A stretch of 64,000 nt of DNA from Sediminibacterium roseum (GCF_009939005.1 NZ_JAACJS010000002.1:526646-590645); one strand, 5' to 3'. Numbered from the stretch's first letter, positions 35,467 to 44,460 are shown. Notes: generated from the letters alone by a model not told the origin. Numbers and translations: made by a program.

Positions 35467-37533
35467 TCAGAGATCCATTTCAAAAGCGCCCTGCTCCGAA
35501 ATGGTATGGTGGCGCAAATGTAGGCTGTCGGCGTCTTTTTTCCAGTAACGTATTTTCCACAATGAATTGCTGTTGTCGAATATATATCGGCGGCAATCGA
35601 ACATAGCCGCCAGCTGGTGCATGTGTATCCCGGGGTTTTGGCTGATCACGATCACATCTACCGGAATTTTCTGTGCAACAGCGGCAGGCCTGAAGCCGCG
35701 ATCAACCAGTAAAACGGAATGGTCATGGCCATTTACCAGGTTGCCTGTTGCGGGTGCGCGTTCTTTGGCACCGTACAGGATCCTCGCAGGCAGGAGGGCA
35801 CGATCCAGCAAAGAAGGATCGTCTTCAACGGCAGCATCGCCGGTAAAGGAATATTGTTTTCCAACCATCACATCGATCGCGCGGCGTTTGGGGATGTTGT
35901 ATACGATCAGTTTGTGCTGGTTCGATTGCCGGATGAGAAGGAGGGAGCGGATCAAAATAAACCCGGCGAAAAAAAACATCCCGGCAACCAGGCCCTTTGT
36001 TTTCCTCCGCAACAGCCACCACGCAATGTACCCGGCCGAAAAATAAAGAAGGATGGTTTGCGGGATGTTTACCTGTATATTTTCTGTAACTGCAAAGGGC
36101 AAACGGTCGGCGCGTTCGATGAATGTGTTCATCAGACCGATCAGGAGAGAGACCAGTTTGCCGGTGTAAACGTTTACAAACGGGATCTTACAAACCAGCA
36201 GCAGGATCAATTCTCCATACAAAATAAAACCCGACAACGGCACCGCAATAAAATTTGTAAAAAGAAAGAGATTGGGGAACCGGTGAAAATAAAACAGGAT
36301 CACGGGTAATGTCAATACCTGCGCGGCAATGGTGATGGCATTGAGTTCCCATATTGCATTGAGGAGTTTGTTCCTGGAATAAAACCAGCGGTAAACGGGT
36401 TTCATAAACAACACGATGCTGAGAACGGCTGTATATGATAACTGGAAGCCAACGTCCCAGAAAAAATAGGGATCGTAGACCAGCAGGCAAAAGGCAGATG
36501 CCGCCAAAGTATTGTACACATTGGTTTTGCGGCCAAGGCTTTCGCCGATTACAATAAAGGAAAACATCACTACCGATCTAAGGATAGAGGCCGCGGCGCC
36601 GGCCAGCAGGCTGAATCCCCACAGCACAAAAAGGATCAGCAGGGGTTTGCCCCAGCGCATCCATTTGTATTTGCGCAATGGTTTAAGGATTAGCAGCATC
36701 AAGCCATAGATCATTCCCAGGTGCAGGCCGCTGATGGCGATGATGTGAACCACGCCCGTATTGCTGTAGGCACGTACAAGGTCTTTGTCCAGGTCATCGC
36801 GATAGCCGATCAGCAAGGCTTCTGCCACCCCGGTTTCCGTTTTGCCGGGCACAAGTTTTCTGAAAACCGACAATACATTGTTGCGTGTATTGAGCAGCAT
36901 GCCGGTGAGCGGGTTTTTGCTGAAGGTATTTGTGTTGATGTAATCGCCCGGCTGCAGGTAAACCTGGAAATGGATGTCCTGGAACGCGCAATACCTGCGG
37001 TAATCAAAACTGCCCGGGTTGCCGGAGCTGGTTATTGCCTGGAGCTTCCTGGTGAGAACGATCCTTGATCCATATCCCAATACCGGGTCATTTTTGAAGT
37101 AGAGAATGATGTTTCCTTTCGCAGGCAGCCAATTCCCACCCACAAAAACAGATTCGGTTGCGGCGAGTGCTTTGAATGAATTGGGTTTGCTTACCGGTGG
37201 TTCCGCTAACGTAACAGATAAATACTGCGTATTTGCCACATGGTTCCCGATCCAGTTTTTATCGTTCCTGAGATCCCTGCAATGGATAAGCAAACATCCG
37301 GTTGAGAAGAAAAGAAGGTTGATGGCTATCCCGTTTACCCAACCGAACCTGTATTTTTTTACCGGGGGAACAAAGCGGTAAAAAAGAAAGAAACAACCCC
37401 CGGCGAGTAAACAGCCCAGGGGAAATGCCAGGGGAAACCGCAGGTAAAAAGCCGCTACAATGCCTGCTGCCAAAGGAATCAACAATCGTATAAACGGAAC
37501 AGAGCGCCAGAAGGGTATACCGAATTTTTGCAT
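35467..37533 (-). CDS. comEC: ComEC/Rec2 family DNA uptake channel
   Basis: A 688 aa multi-pass inner membrane protein. It has an N-terminal DUF4131 region (about 1-200), a central Competence domain with AISGLHLGMIYGL and about ten transmembrane helices (200-520), and a C-terminal region in place of the metallo-beta-lactamase-like nuclease. That tail lacks an HxHxDH motif, so nuclease activity is unlikely. The start at 37533 (MQKFGIPFWRSVPF) is preferred to 37596, where the extension has no family similarity. With yifB/comM, radA and ssb, it suggests capacity for natural transformation. Confidence 0.9.
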   Translation of the reverse strand: MQKFGIPFWRSVPFIRLLIPLAAGIVAAFYLRFPLAFPLGCLLAGGCFFLFYRFVPPVKKYRFGWVNGIAINLLFFSTGCLLIHCRDLRNDKNWIGNHVANTQYLSVTLAEPPVSKPNSFKALAATESVFVGGNWLPAKGNIILYFKNDPVLGYGSRIVLTRKLQAITSSGNPGSFDYRRYCAFQDIHFQVYLQPGDYINTNTFSKNPLTGMLLNTRNNVLSVFRKLVPGKTETGVAEALLIGYRDDLDKDLVRAYSNTGVVHIIAISGLHLGMIYGLMLLILKPLRKYKWMRWGKPLLILFVLWGFSLLAGAAASILRSVVMFSFIVIGESLGRKTNVYNTLAASAFCLLVYDPYFFWDVGFQLSYTAVLSIVLFMKPVYRWFYSRNKLLNAIWELNAITIAAQVLTLPVILFYFHRFPNLFLFTNFIAVPLSGFILYGELILLLVCKIPFVNVYTGKLVSLLIGLMNTFIERADRLPFAVTENIQVNIPQTILLYFSAGYIAWWLLRRKTKGLVAGMFFFAGFILIRSLLLIRQSNQHKLIVYNIPKRRAIDVMVGKQYSFTGDAAVEDDPSLLDRALLPARILYGAKERAPATGNLVNGHDHSVLLVDRGFRPAAVAQKIPVDVIVISQNPGIHMHQLAAMFDCRRYIFDNSNSLWKIRYWKKDADSLHLRHHTISEQGAFEMDL

Positions 37534-37588
37534 GGACTGGATTTTGCATCCTGTGAGGGCAGGATCTGTGAAACAGCAACGTAATAAA

Positions 37589-37614
37589 AAAGCCACTTCA
37601 TTTGAAGTGGCTTT
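37589..37614 (-). terminator. Intrinsic terminator after the carB half-gene
   Basis: AAAGCCACTTCA (37589-37600) pairs with TGAAGTGGCTTT (37603-37614). On the minus strand the stem is followed by a run of T, 47 bases beyond the carB stop. Confidence 0.85.
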
Positions 37615-37660
37615 CTCTATCCAGGTATAAATACTAAGTATAAGTTTGTTGCGGATCCTG

Positions 37661-38854
37661 CTATTTACTCAGGTTCATGCTTCGCTCCTTGTACAGGGTT
37701 CTGAAGTAAGGATCTCTCAGGTCTTTGATAAAGCGGATGGCTTCGCCTGTGCTTTTCATTTCCGGGCCGAGTTCTTTGTTTACACCCGGGAATTTTTCGA
37801 AGCTGAAAACAGGTTCTTTGATCGCATAACCTTCGAGTTTTTTCTCGAGGGTGAAATCGGCCAGTTTGGCTTCGCCCAGCATTACTTTGGTGGCAATGTT
37901 GAGGTAAGGGATCTGGTATGCTTTCGCGATGAACGGTGTTGTGCGCGATGCCCTTGGATTGGCCTCGATCACATACACTTTATCGTTCTTGATTGCAAAT
38001 TGTATATTGATCAAACCTTTTATCTTCAATGCCCTGGCGATCTTCTCCGAATAATATTTCATGGTCTCGATCACCAGCGGTGTGAGGTTGAACGCAGGCA
38101 ATACCGCGTTGCTGTCGCCACTGTGTATACCCGCCGGCTCAATGTGTTCCATCACTCCCATGATGTGAAAGGTTTCTCCATCGAAGATGGCATCTACCTC
38201 TGCTTCCTGGCAACGGTCCAGGAAATGGTCGATGAGGATCTTGTTGCCCGGCAAATGTTTCAACAGGCTGATCACCGCTTTTTCTACGTCTTCGTCGTTG
38301 ATCACGATCCGCATTCTTTGCCCGCCGATCACGTAGCTCGGTCTTACGAGCACCGGGTAACCCACGCGGTTGGCAACGGTAATGGCCTCGTCTGCATCCG
38401 TGGCTGTTCCGTATTCGGGATAAGGGATCTCAAGTTCTTTCAGCAGGTCGCTGAAACGGCCGCGGTCTTCCGCAATGTCCATGTCTTCAAAAGAGGTCCC
38501 GATGATCCTCACGCCTTTTGCATGCAAACGTTTCGCCAGTTTCAGCGCGGTTTGTCCGCCCAGCTGCACGATCACTCCTTCGGGTTTTTCCAGTTCGATG
38601 ATCTCCCAGAGGTGTTCCCAGTTAACCGGCTCGAAATACAATTTATCGGCCATATCGAAATCGGTCGAAACCGTTTCGGGGTTACAGTTCACCATAATGG
38701 ATTCGAAACCGCACTCTTTGATGGCGAGCAAACCGTGTACGCAACAGTAGTCGAACTCAATACCCTGCCCGATCCTGTTGGGGCCACTGCCCAGAACAAT
38801 GATCTTTTTCTTTTGCGATGGTACCGATTCGTTGGAATTAAGTGTAGGGTTCAT
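37661..38854 (-). CDS. carB: Carbamoyl phosphate synthase large chain, C-terminal half only
   Basis: A 397 aa protein equal to the second synthetase half of CarB. It opens with a short leader then KKKIIVLGSGPNRIGQGIEF, which in one-piece CarB lies about half-way. The ATP-grasp residues are present (HIEPAGIHSGDSNAVLP, NIQFAIKNDKVYVIEANPRAS). It ends right after LGPEMKSTGE and lacks the allosteric MGS-like domain. No N-terminal half lies upstream; the next gene is a small membrane protein. CarB split into two genes is known from some archaea and Aquifex, so this may be a natural split with the partner elsewhere. It has its own ATG and terminator and looks intact. Confidence 0.88.
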   Translation of the reverse strand: MNPTLNSNESVPSQKKKIIVLGSGPNRIGQGIEFDYCCVHGLLAIKECGFESIMVNCNPETVSTDFDMADKLYFEPVNWEHLWEIIELEKPEGVIVQLGGQTALKLAKRLHAKGVRIIGTSFEDMDIAEDRGRFSDLLKELEIPYPEYGTATDADEAITVANRVGYPVLVRPSYVIGGQRMRIVINDEDVEKAVISLLKHLPGNKILIDHFLDRCQEAEVDAIFDGETFHIMGVMEHIEPAGIHSGDSNAVLPAFNLTPLVIETMKYYSEKIARALKIKGLINIQFAIKNDKVYVIEANPRASRTTPFIAKAYQIPYLNIATKVMLGEAKLADFTLEKKLEGYAIKEPVFSFEKFPGVNKELGPEMKSTGEAIRFIKDLRDPYFRTLYKERSMNLSK

Positions 38855-39011
38855 TTCTGCGAGGAATTGCGCAAAATTAGGGTTGTGGCGCAGATTTCCC
38901 GGATTTTTTTTGCCCCAATTTCTGAAAGCCAGTAAGGGCGCGGGGTTTGGACGATGTTACTTTTTTTTACTAACGGGGATTAGCTTAGGCGCAGCGCTGG
39001 TAAAAAGCGGT

Positions 39012-39063
39012 AAAGGGCAAAGGGCCTGCAAGTTGTAGAACTTAAACAGCCGCTTTGCCCTTT
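39012..39063. terminator. Long hairpin downstream of the sigma factor operon
   Basis: AAAGGGCAAAG (39012-39022) is perfectly complementary to CTTTGCCCTTT (39053-39063) around a 30-base loop. It lies between carB and the end of the small membrane protein gene and could end the minus-strand transcript. Confidence 0.55.
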
Positions 39064-39084
39064 TAATTTCATTGGCGCCAGCGT

Positions 39085-39414
39085 TCAGCTCTCTTTCTTG
39101 CCCCACATATTGCATCGGTTCCTCCATTCCTGTTTGATCTTTTCCCTTTCCTCGGGGCTCATGTTCTTCATTTTTTCGGCCCATTTTTCGCGCCATTCCC
39201 TTTTTCTGCCCCAGTGGCCGCTTTTGTGGAAGCCGCCGAAAAGGATCTTGGAAAGCAGCAGGATACCCGCGGCCTGCCAGAAACTGATCACCGATACGCC
39301 CAGCACGGCTACCAGCACACAGTTCCACAAACTCATCACGATCCAGCTTAGCAATGCGGCTATCAGCAAAAAGCAGAGAATAAAGCCGATGATTTTTTTG
39401 ATCCAGAATTTCAT
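39085..39414 (-). CDS. Small membrane protein paired with an ECF sigma factor
   Basis: A 109 aa protein with two transmembrane helices (IGFILCFLLIAALLSWIVM and a second near 40-60) and a highly charged C-terminal helix (MSPEEREKIKQEWRNRC). It begins 13 bases after the sigma factor gene and must share its transcript, so it might modulate the sigma factor, but it has no recognisable anti-sigma domain. Confidence 0.75.
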   Translation of the reverse strand: MKFWIKKIIGFILCFLLIAALLSWIVMSLWNCVLVAVLGVSVISFWQAAGILLLSKILFGGFHKSGHWGRKREWREKWAEKMKNMSPEEREKIKQEWRNRCNMWGKKES

Positions 39415-39427
39415 GTTCGTTGTTTTA

Positions 39428-40006
39428 TCAATTATTTAATAACTCTTCGCGCAGTACGCTCAAACGTTCTCTCAAATGCAGTACTGCATAGCGTTTGCGG
39501 CTGAGTAGGGTGTTAATGGTTTCGCCGGTCTGTTCGGCAATGGTTTTAAAAGGCACGCCCTCTATCTCGTTCAGTATAAAAACATCCCGCTGCGGCACCG
39601 GTAACTCGTTGAGCGCGGCATGCAACGCCTCCCAGAAAATATTGCGGAGGTACTCTGTTTCGGGGTTGTTGGAACTGTCGTAAAAAAGATCGGCCCAGTC
39701 GAATGAAGTTTCTCCATCCCCATCCGCATACATATCCTCCAGCAGCTCCGGTTTGTGCTTGCGCTGCTTGTCGGTGATCTTGTTGCGGGTAACCGTGAAC
39801 AGCCAAGCCGTAAGCTGCTCTATGGGTTTGGTGTTTCCGATGAACTGGTAAAAAACATCCTGCAGAATGTCTTCGGCATCGGCCTCATTGCTCACCCGTT
39901 TGCGTATAAAGCCCATCAACCGCTTGCTATACGTGTTGATCACCTCGGTAACATTGCTTTTACGGGTTTCTGCCATTTCAGACGGTATCGTCAGTGCCTC
40001 GTTCAT
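39428..40006 (-). CDS. ECF-type RNA polymerase sigma factor
   Basis: A 192 aa sigma-70 family factor with region 2 (NEADAEDILQDVFYQF, LFTVTRNKITD) and region 4 (LPVPQRDVFILNEIEGVPFKTIAEQTGETINTL split as a helix-turn-helix), no region 3. The start at 40006 (MNEALTIPSEMAETRK) is preferred over 40078. The acidic stretch between the regions contains YADGDGE. It is cotranscribed with the small membrane protein downstream. Its regulon cannot be told from this window. Confidence 0.9.
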   Translation of the reverse strand: MNEALTIPSEMAETRKSNVTEVINTYSKRLMGFIRKRVSNEADAEDILQDVFYQFIGNTKPIEQLTAWLFTVTRNKITDKQRKHKPELLEDMYADGDGETSFDWADLFYDSSNNPETEYLRNIFWEALHAALNELPVPQRDVFILNEIEGVPFKTIAEQTGETINTLLSRKRYAVLHLRERLSVLREELLNN

Positions 40007-40108
40007 GTAAAAAGGTAGACGAGGACGGAAAGATAATATTTTAACGGTGGGAAAAATTTGTCGCAACCCGGCCGGCAACCGGCGGCTACGGACGTGTTAC
40101 CGCGATCG

Positions 40109-41656
40109 TTACCGCAATTCACCTGCCGCTTCGTGATCATCGTATACGTCTCTCAGGCGCAGCAATTCCTTCTTCATGTCTGCAAATATTTTTTGATACG
40201 ACCGGTCACCGACAAGGTTGTTGAGTTCCGCCTTGTCTTTCTGCAGGTCAAACAACTGCCACTCATTTACGGTATAGAAATACAAAAGCTTGTACCGGTC
40301 CGTACGCACGCCCACATGTTGCAACACCGTATGATCCGCCTTGTATTCGTAAAAATGGTAGTACAGGCTGTTGCGCGGCAGTGTTTGGGCAGGGTCCTGC
40401 AGTACGCCCTTCAAACTCAATCCCTGCATAGCGGCGGGGATCTTTACACCCGCAACATCCAGGAAAGTAGGGGCATAATCAATGTTCTGAACCATCGTAT
40501 TTGTTTTGGTTCCCGGTTTGATATGGCCCGGCCACCTGGCCAGCAATGGTGAGCGCATAGACACATCGTACATCCATCGTTTGTCGAACCAACCGTTCTG
40601 TCCCAGGTAAAAACCCTGGTCGGAAGTATAGATCACCAGCGTGTTTCTGGCAAGGCCGCTGGCATCGAGGTAATCGAGCACCCTTCCTACGTTCTCGTCA
40701 ACCGAGGCTACACAGGCGAGGTAATCCTGCATGTACCATTGGTATTTCAGTTTCAGCAATGCTTTGCCCTGCGGGCGGAGCTTTTGTATCAGTTCGCCGC
40801 GTTCTTTATAGATCTCAACGATCTGTTTTCTTTCCGGTGCGGGTATGCGGTTGATGATGGCCCTGTAATAAGCGATCTCCGCAGAATCGGGTTTGAGCCA
40901 GGGGATGTCCATTAAATAGGCCGGATCCACTTTCAGATCGCTCGATAATTTCATATCGGGCAATATGCTCATCGTTTGCAGGCGCCACGCAGCGCCGCGA
41001 CCCGCGGTATCGATGTACAGGCTGGCCGGCTCGGGAAATGTTTTGGTATGGTATTGCTGGATGTATTTCAAGGGAGGAAAGAAATAACGGTGCGGCGCCT
41101 TGTGATGCAGCATCAGGAAAAAAGGTTTTGTGCTGTCGCGTTTGTTTCTGAGCCATCCCAGCGCTTCATCAGTGATCACATCGGTGCCATAGCCATGGTA
41201 CCTCGATGTATCGCCTTTCATACTGATCATCGCCGGTTCAAAATATTGTCCCTGGCCGGGAACGATGTTCCAGAAATCAAAACCTGTTGGATACGTAGAA
41301 AGATGCCATTTACCCACCACCGCTGTTTGGTAACCCGCCTGCTGCAACAGTTTGGGAACGGTTACCTGCGAACCATCGAACCTGGAGCGGTTGTCTGTAA
41401 AACCATTTTTGTGCGAATGCAGCCCGGTAAGAATGGTGGCACGCGCCGGCCCGCAAATAGAATTTCCCACAAAGGATCGGTTGAACAAAATGCCCTCGTT
41501 TGCGATCCTGTCTATATTGGGTGTGCTTACCAGCGTTTTGTTGTACGCACTGATGGCACTGGCATCATGGTCGTCACTCATGATGTATATGATATTCGCA
41601 CGTTGCTGCGAAAAAGCAAATACCGGGAAAAACAGGCAAAGGAAAACTCGTTTCAT
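40109..41656 (-). CDS. Sulfatase
   Basis: A 515 aa secreted type I sulfatase with signal peptide MKRVFLCLFFPVFAFSQ, the metal Asp pair in MSDDHD (about 26-31) and the C-x-P-x-R motif CGPAR starting at Cys68, which an FGE-type enzyme converts to formylglycine. The C-terminal region resembles mucin or glycosaminoglycan sulfatases of Bacteroidetes. The start is set at 41656; an upstream ATG at 41707 adds 17 non-signal residues. There are no neighbouring SusC/D genes. Confidence 0.93.
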   Translation of the reverse strand: MKRVFLCLFFPVFAFSQQRANIIYIMSDDHDASAISAYNKTLVSTPNIDRIANEGILFNRSFVGNSICGPARATILTGLHSHKNGFTDNRSRFDGSQVTVPKLLQQAGYQTAVVGKWHLSTYPTGFDFWNIVPGQGQYFEPAMISMKGDTSRYHGYGTDVITDEALGWLRNKRDSTKPFFLMLHHKAPHRYFFPPLKYIQQYHTKTFPEPASLYIDTAGRGAAWRLQTMSILPDMKLSSDLKVDPAYLMDIPWLKPDSAEIAYYRAIINRIPAPERKQIVEIYKERGELIQKLRPQGKALLKLKYQWYMQDYLACVASVDENVGRVLDYLDASGLARNTLVIYTSDQGFYLGQNGWFDKRWMYDVSMRSPLLARWPGHIKPGTKTNTMVQNIDYAPTFLDVAGVKIPAAMQGLSLKGVLQDPAQTLPRNSLYYHFYEYKADHTVLQHVGVRTDRYKLLYFYTVNEWQLFDLQKDKAELNNLVGDRSYQKIFADMKKELLRLRDVYDDHEAAGELR

Positions 41657-41766
41657 GCGATCAAAATGTAATGGATAATCGTCCGCAACCACACCGGCAA
41701 CCAACAACTGCCACGCTCAACTCCTCACTCAAATTACGTAACTTTATCCTCCTTAAAAAACAACCC

Positions 41767-42672
41767 ATGGAATTCGGACGCGTACCTGTATCTGAGCTTG
41801 ACCAGATTGATTTTTCGTTACCGAAAGAACCGGCATCGAATAAACTGGTGTTGACGGGCAGGAAAGCAAAAGATCCGAAAGTATACGTTGGCTGCGCCAA
41901 ATGGGGCAGAACGGAATGGGTGGGGAAGATCTATCCGCCCAAAACAAAAGAAAAAGATTTCCTGGAGCATTATGTAAAACATTACAACAGCATAGAACTG
42001 AATGCAACGCATTACAAGATCTATGGCGCATCCGGTATTGAAAAATGGGCGGCCAGGGCCGGGGATATGGATTTTAAATTCTGCCCGAAAATGTACCAGG
42101 GCGTTACGCACCGCGGCAACCTTACGGGTAAGGATTTCATCACCTCTGAGTTCCTGCGCGGTATCATTGCTTTTGGCAAACACCTTGGTCCTGTTTTTGT
42201 ACAGGTTAGTGATGCGTTCTCTCCCAAAAGAAAAGAAGAGTTGTTCTCTTTTCTCCGTTCGCTGCCAACCGATATGCAGTTCTTTTTAGAAGTGCGGCAC
42301 CCCGACTGGTTTGCAAAAAAAGAAGTGATGGAAGAAACGGTTGAAATGCTCCGGTCCATCAACATGGGATTCGTGATCACGGATACAAGCGGGAGGCGCG
42401 ACTGCGCGCACATGCACCTCACGTTGCCCAAAACATTCATCAGGTACGTGGGCAACAGTTTGCATGGAACCGATTATACGCGCATAGACGAATGGGTGGC
42501 ACGCATGAAGTACTGGCTGGGCAAGGGTATGGAAGAATTGTATTTTTTCATGCACATGCACGATGAGGCCAAATCGCCGGAACTTACTGTTTATCTTGTT
42601 GACAAGCTCAATGCCGCTTGCGGACTGCATCTTACCAAACCAAAATTCATTGAGGACGCAACTTTGTTTTAA
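41767..42672 (+). CDS. DUF72 family protein
   Basis: A 301 aa TIM-barrel protein of the YecE/DUF72 family. It has YVGCAKWGRTEWVGKIYP near the N-terminus and FLEHYVKHYNSIELNATHYKIY-like and EVRHPDWFAK blocks that define the family. Its biochemical role is not established. The start at 41767 follows the family's usual beginning. The DUF4136 lipoprotein starts 18 bases later, probably in the same operon. Confidence 0.88.
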   Translation: MEFGRVPVSELDQIDFSLPKEPASNKLVLTGRKAKDPKVYVGCAKWGRTEWVGKIYPPKTKEKDFLEHYVKHYNSIELNATHYKIYGASGIEKWAARAGDMDFKFCPKMYQGVTHRGNLTGKDFITSEFLRGIIAFGKHLGPVFVQVSDAFSPKRKEELFSFLRSLPTDMQFFLEVRHPDWFAKKEVMEETVEMLRSINMGFVITDTSGRRDCAHMHLTLPKTFIRYVGNSLHGTDYTRIDEWVARMKYWLGKGMEELYFFMHMHDEAKSPELTVYLVDKLNAACGLHLTKPKFIEDATLF

Positions 42673-42690
42673 ACAATACAATTGCATCCT

Positions 42691-43230
42691 ATGAAAAAAT
42701 ACATACTGGCAATACTGGTTGCCGCAACGGTTTGCGCCTGTTCGGGTATCAAGGTGCTGGACACAGCGCTTGCAGACAATGTCGATCTCAAACAATACAA
42801 AACCTTTGGCTTCTACAAGGTAGATGCAACCGGCGATACCAACAGCAGCGTATTCAACGAGCGCATCGCAATGCTGAAAGAAGCCATCGCTGCAGCGCTT
42901 GTGCAGCGCGGTTATGTGCACGCAGAAAACAATCCCGACCTGCTTGTAAACATCGGTGTGCAGGTAAGTGAAAAAGTGCAGACACGCACCACAGACTGGG
43001 CTACGGATGGGGCGCCGCGGTACATGGGACAAAGAAACTATTCCTGGAAATCAGAAGAGATTCCCATTGGCCATTACTGCGAGGGAACCGTTACGGTTCA
43101 TCTTGTTGATGCGCTCAGGAATAAACTGGTTTGGACGGGAGCGATACAAGGCGTAGTATCCAGTAAAAATTCAAACGCGCAGCGTGATGCCACAGCGGGC
43201 GTGAGGAAATTGTTCGCGAAACTGCCTTGA
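42691..43230 (+). CDS. DUF4136 lipoprotein
   Basis: A 179 aa lipoprotein with signal MKKYILAILVAATVCAC and a C-terminal part matching DUF4136 (LKQYKTFGFYKVDAT, LVQRGYV, LVNIGVQVSEKV, WTGAIQGVVSS). Such proteins are common outer-membrane or periplasmic lipoproteins in Bacteroidetes without assigned function. It is downstream of the DUF72 gene. Confidence 0.85.
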   Translation: MKKYILAILVAATVCACSGIKVLDTALADNVDLKQYKTFGFYKVDATGDTNSSVFNERIAMLKEAIAAALVQRGYVHAENNPDLLVNIGVQVSEKVQTRTTDWATDGAPRYMGQRNYSWKSEEIPIGHYCEGTVTVHLVDALRNKLVWTGAIQGVVSSKNSNAQRDATAGVRKLFAKLP

Positions 43231-43238
43231 ACCCGCCT

Positions 43239-43607
43239 TCAGAACCCATGGATCGCGTAAACGACTACGCCCCATGCCACATAGCTGCTGAATTCGTCTA
43301 CCTGGATGTTGCCGTATCTCTTGTTCTCCGCAATAAGTGTTACACCCCTGATGTGTGTTTGCAGTTTCCGCACCAGCAGTTCGCCATTGATCACCGCTAC
43401 AATTATTTTTCCGCTTACGGCCTTGATGCTTCGGTCAACAATGAGTATGTCGCCGCTGTGAATACCTGCATCGATCATCGCATCGCTGTTCATGCGGAAG
43501 AAAAAAGTAGCGGGGCGGTTGCGGATGAGTTGTTCGTTGAGATCGATGCTTCGCTCCATGTAATCATCCGATCCTGAGTATGCTCCATACCATTGTTGTC
43601 CGTCCAT
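43239..43607 (-). CDS. UmuD'-like S24 protein, catalytically inactive and without cleavage arm
   Basis: A 122 aa protein that aligns without gaps to UmuD from about residue 18 of the E. coli protein (offset 17): DYMERSIDLNEQLI against DYVEQRIDLNQLLI, and AMIDAGIHSGDILIVDRSI against SMIDGGISDGDLLIVDSAI. By this alignment the nucleophile Ser60 is Ala43, the base Lys97 is Arg80 and the cleavage-site Cys24 is Tyr7. The first in-frame stop upstream lies about 30 bases before the ATG, with no alternative start, so the N-terminal arm is absent. It thus resembles processed UmuD', the form that activates the error-prone polymerase subunit UmuC, and it cannot cleave itself. No umuC is adjacent. A perfect palindrome lies upstream (43628-43640). 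Confidence 0.8.
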   Translation of the reverse strand: MDGQQWYGAYSGSDDYMERSIDLNEQLIRNRPATFFFRMNSDAMIDAGIHSGDILIVDRSIKAVSGKIIVAVINGELLVRKLQTHIRGVTLIAENKRYGNIQVDEFSSYVAWGVVVYAIHGF

Positions 43608-43627
43608 AAAAATTAAATTTTGCTGTG

Positions 43628-43640
43628 CTAAATTATTTAG
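43628..43640. promoter_or_regulatory. Palindrome CTAAATTATTTAG upstream of the UmuD'-like gene
   Basis: A 13-base perfect palindrome with a central T lies 21 bases upstream of the ATG at 43607. A related half (GCTAAAATAATTA) lies at about 43650-43662. The position suits an operator of a regulator binding near the promoter. Confidence 0.45.
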
Positions 43641-43818
43641 TAAATTTATGCTAAAATAATTATCCCTGTAAAATATTCTTATGGAAACAGGGTAAAGATT
43701 TAATGCATCGTTTGCAGTAAACCAGCTTTTGTTGTTGAGAAGGGAACACCCTTTCGACAGCAGCCGGCAGGAAACGTATTTGGGCCGATGCCCTGAACCA
43801 TGTGATAAACCAACACAG

Positions 43819-44460
43819 ATGGAAATGCTAGCAGATTACGCAACCGCCGATTATTTACTTGTGATAGAACCGCATGCGGCTTTGTGTGATGAAATCAGTA
43901 AGGTGAAGAAAAAATTTGCAGGGCAATATGATTGTCCCGCAGCTGCAACGGGAACGCCCAATATCACGCTTGCGCGTTTTGAGCAGTATGAAATGCTTGA
44001 GCAGAAAATAGTGCACCGCCTCGAGTTGATTGCGCGCGGGCACCCGTCTTTTTTGGTGGAAGTGAATGGGTTTGAGAGTTACCCTACGCACAGTATCTTT
44101 TTGAATGTGGTCACCAAAACGCAGATCGTGGAGCTGGTGAAGGCGTTGCGGCCGATACAGCACCTGTTAAAAATAGACAAGGAGCGGAAACCCCATTTCA
44201 TCACCGAACCACATATCGGTATTGCAAACAAGCTACTGCCCTGGCAATACGAAAAAGGATGGCTCGAAATGAGCAACACACATTTCAGCGGAAAATTCAT
44301 GGCAGAACACCTGCTGCTGTTGCGAAAGCGCGATGGAGAGAAAAGGTTTGAGGTAGTGAGGCGGTTCGGCTTGTTGAATGAGAAAGAGACAGTGGTGCAA
44401 GGGGAATTGTTTTTTTTACTCACGCCCGGGGCCACAACGCTGCGTAAAGAGAGGAGTTAG
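43819..44460 (+). CDS. 2H phosphoesterase superfamily protein (2'-5' RNA ligase-like), altered motifs
   Basis: A 213 aa protein with the layout of the two-His phosphoesterases (LigT/YjcG type) that act on cyclic or 2'-5' phosphodiesters. The usual first HxT is PNITLAR here, with Asn in place of His, and the second is PHIGIAN, with Gly in place of Thr. Activity is therefore doubtful. I start at 43819 (MEMLADYATADYLLVIEPH); the frame is open further upstream to 43729 but unlike the family. Confidence 0.7.
   Translation: MEMLADYATADYLLVIEPHAALCDEISKVKKKFAGQYDCPAAATGTPNITLARFEQYEMLEQKIVHRLELIARGHPSFLVEVNGFESYPTHSIFLNVVTKTQIVELVKALRPIQHLLKIDKERKPHFITEPHIGIANKLLPWQYEKGWLEMSNTHFSGKFMAEHLLLLRKRDGEKRFEVVRRFGLLNEKETVVQGELFFLLTPGATTLRKERS

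Noticed and set aside
37646..38935. Plus-strand frame of 429 codons over carB
   Set aside because: It is an antisense shadow of the conserved carB half, with no signal, domain or start context.
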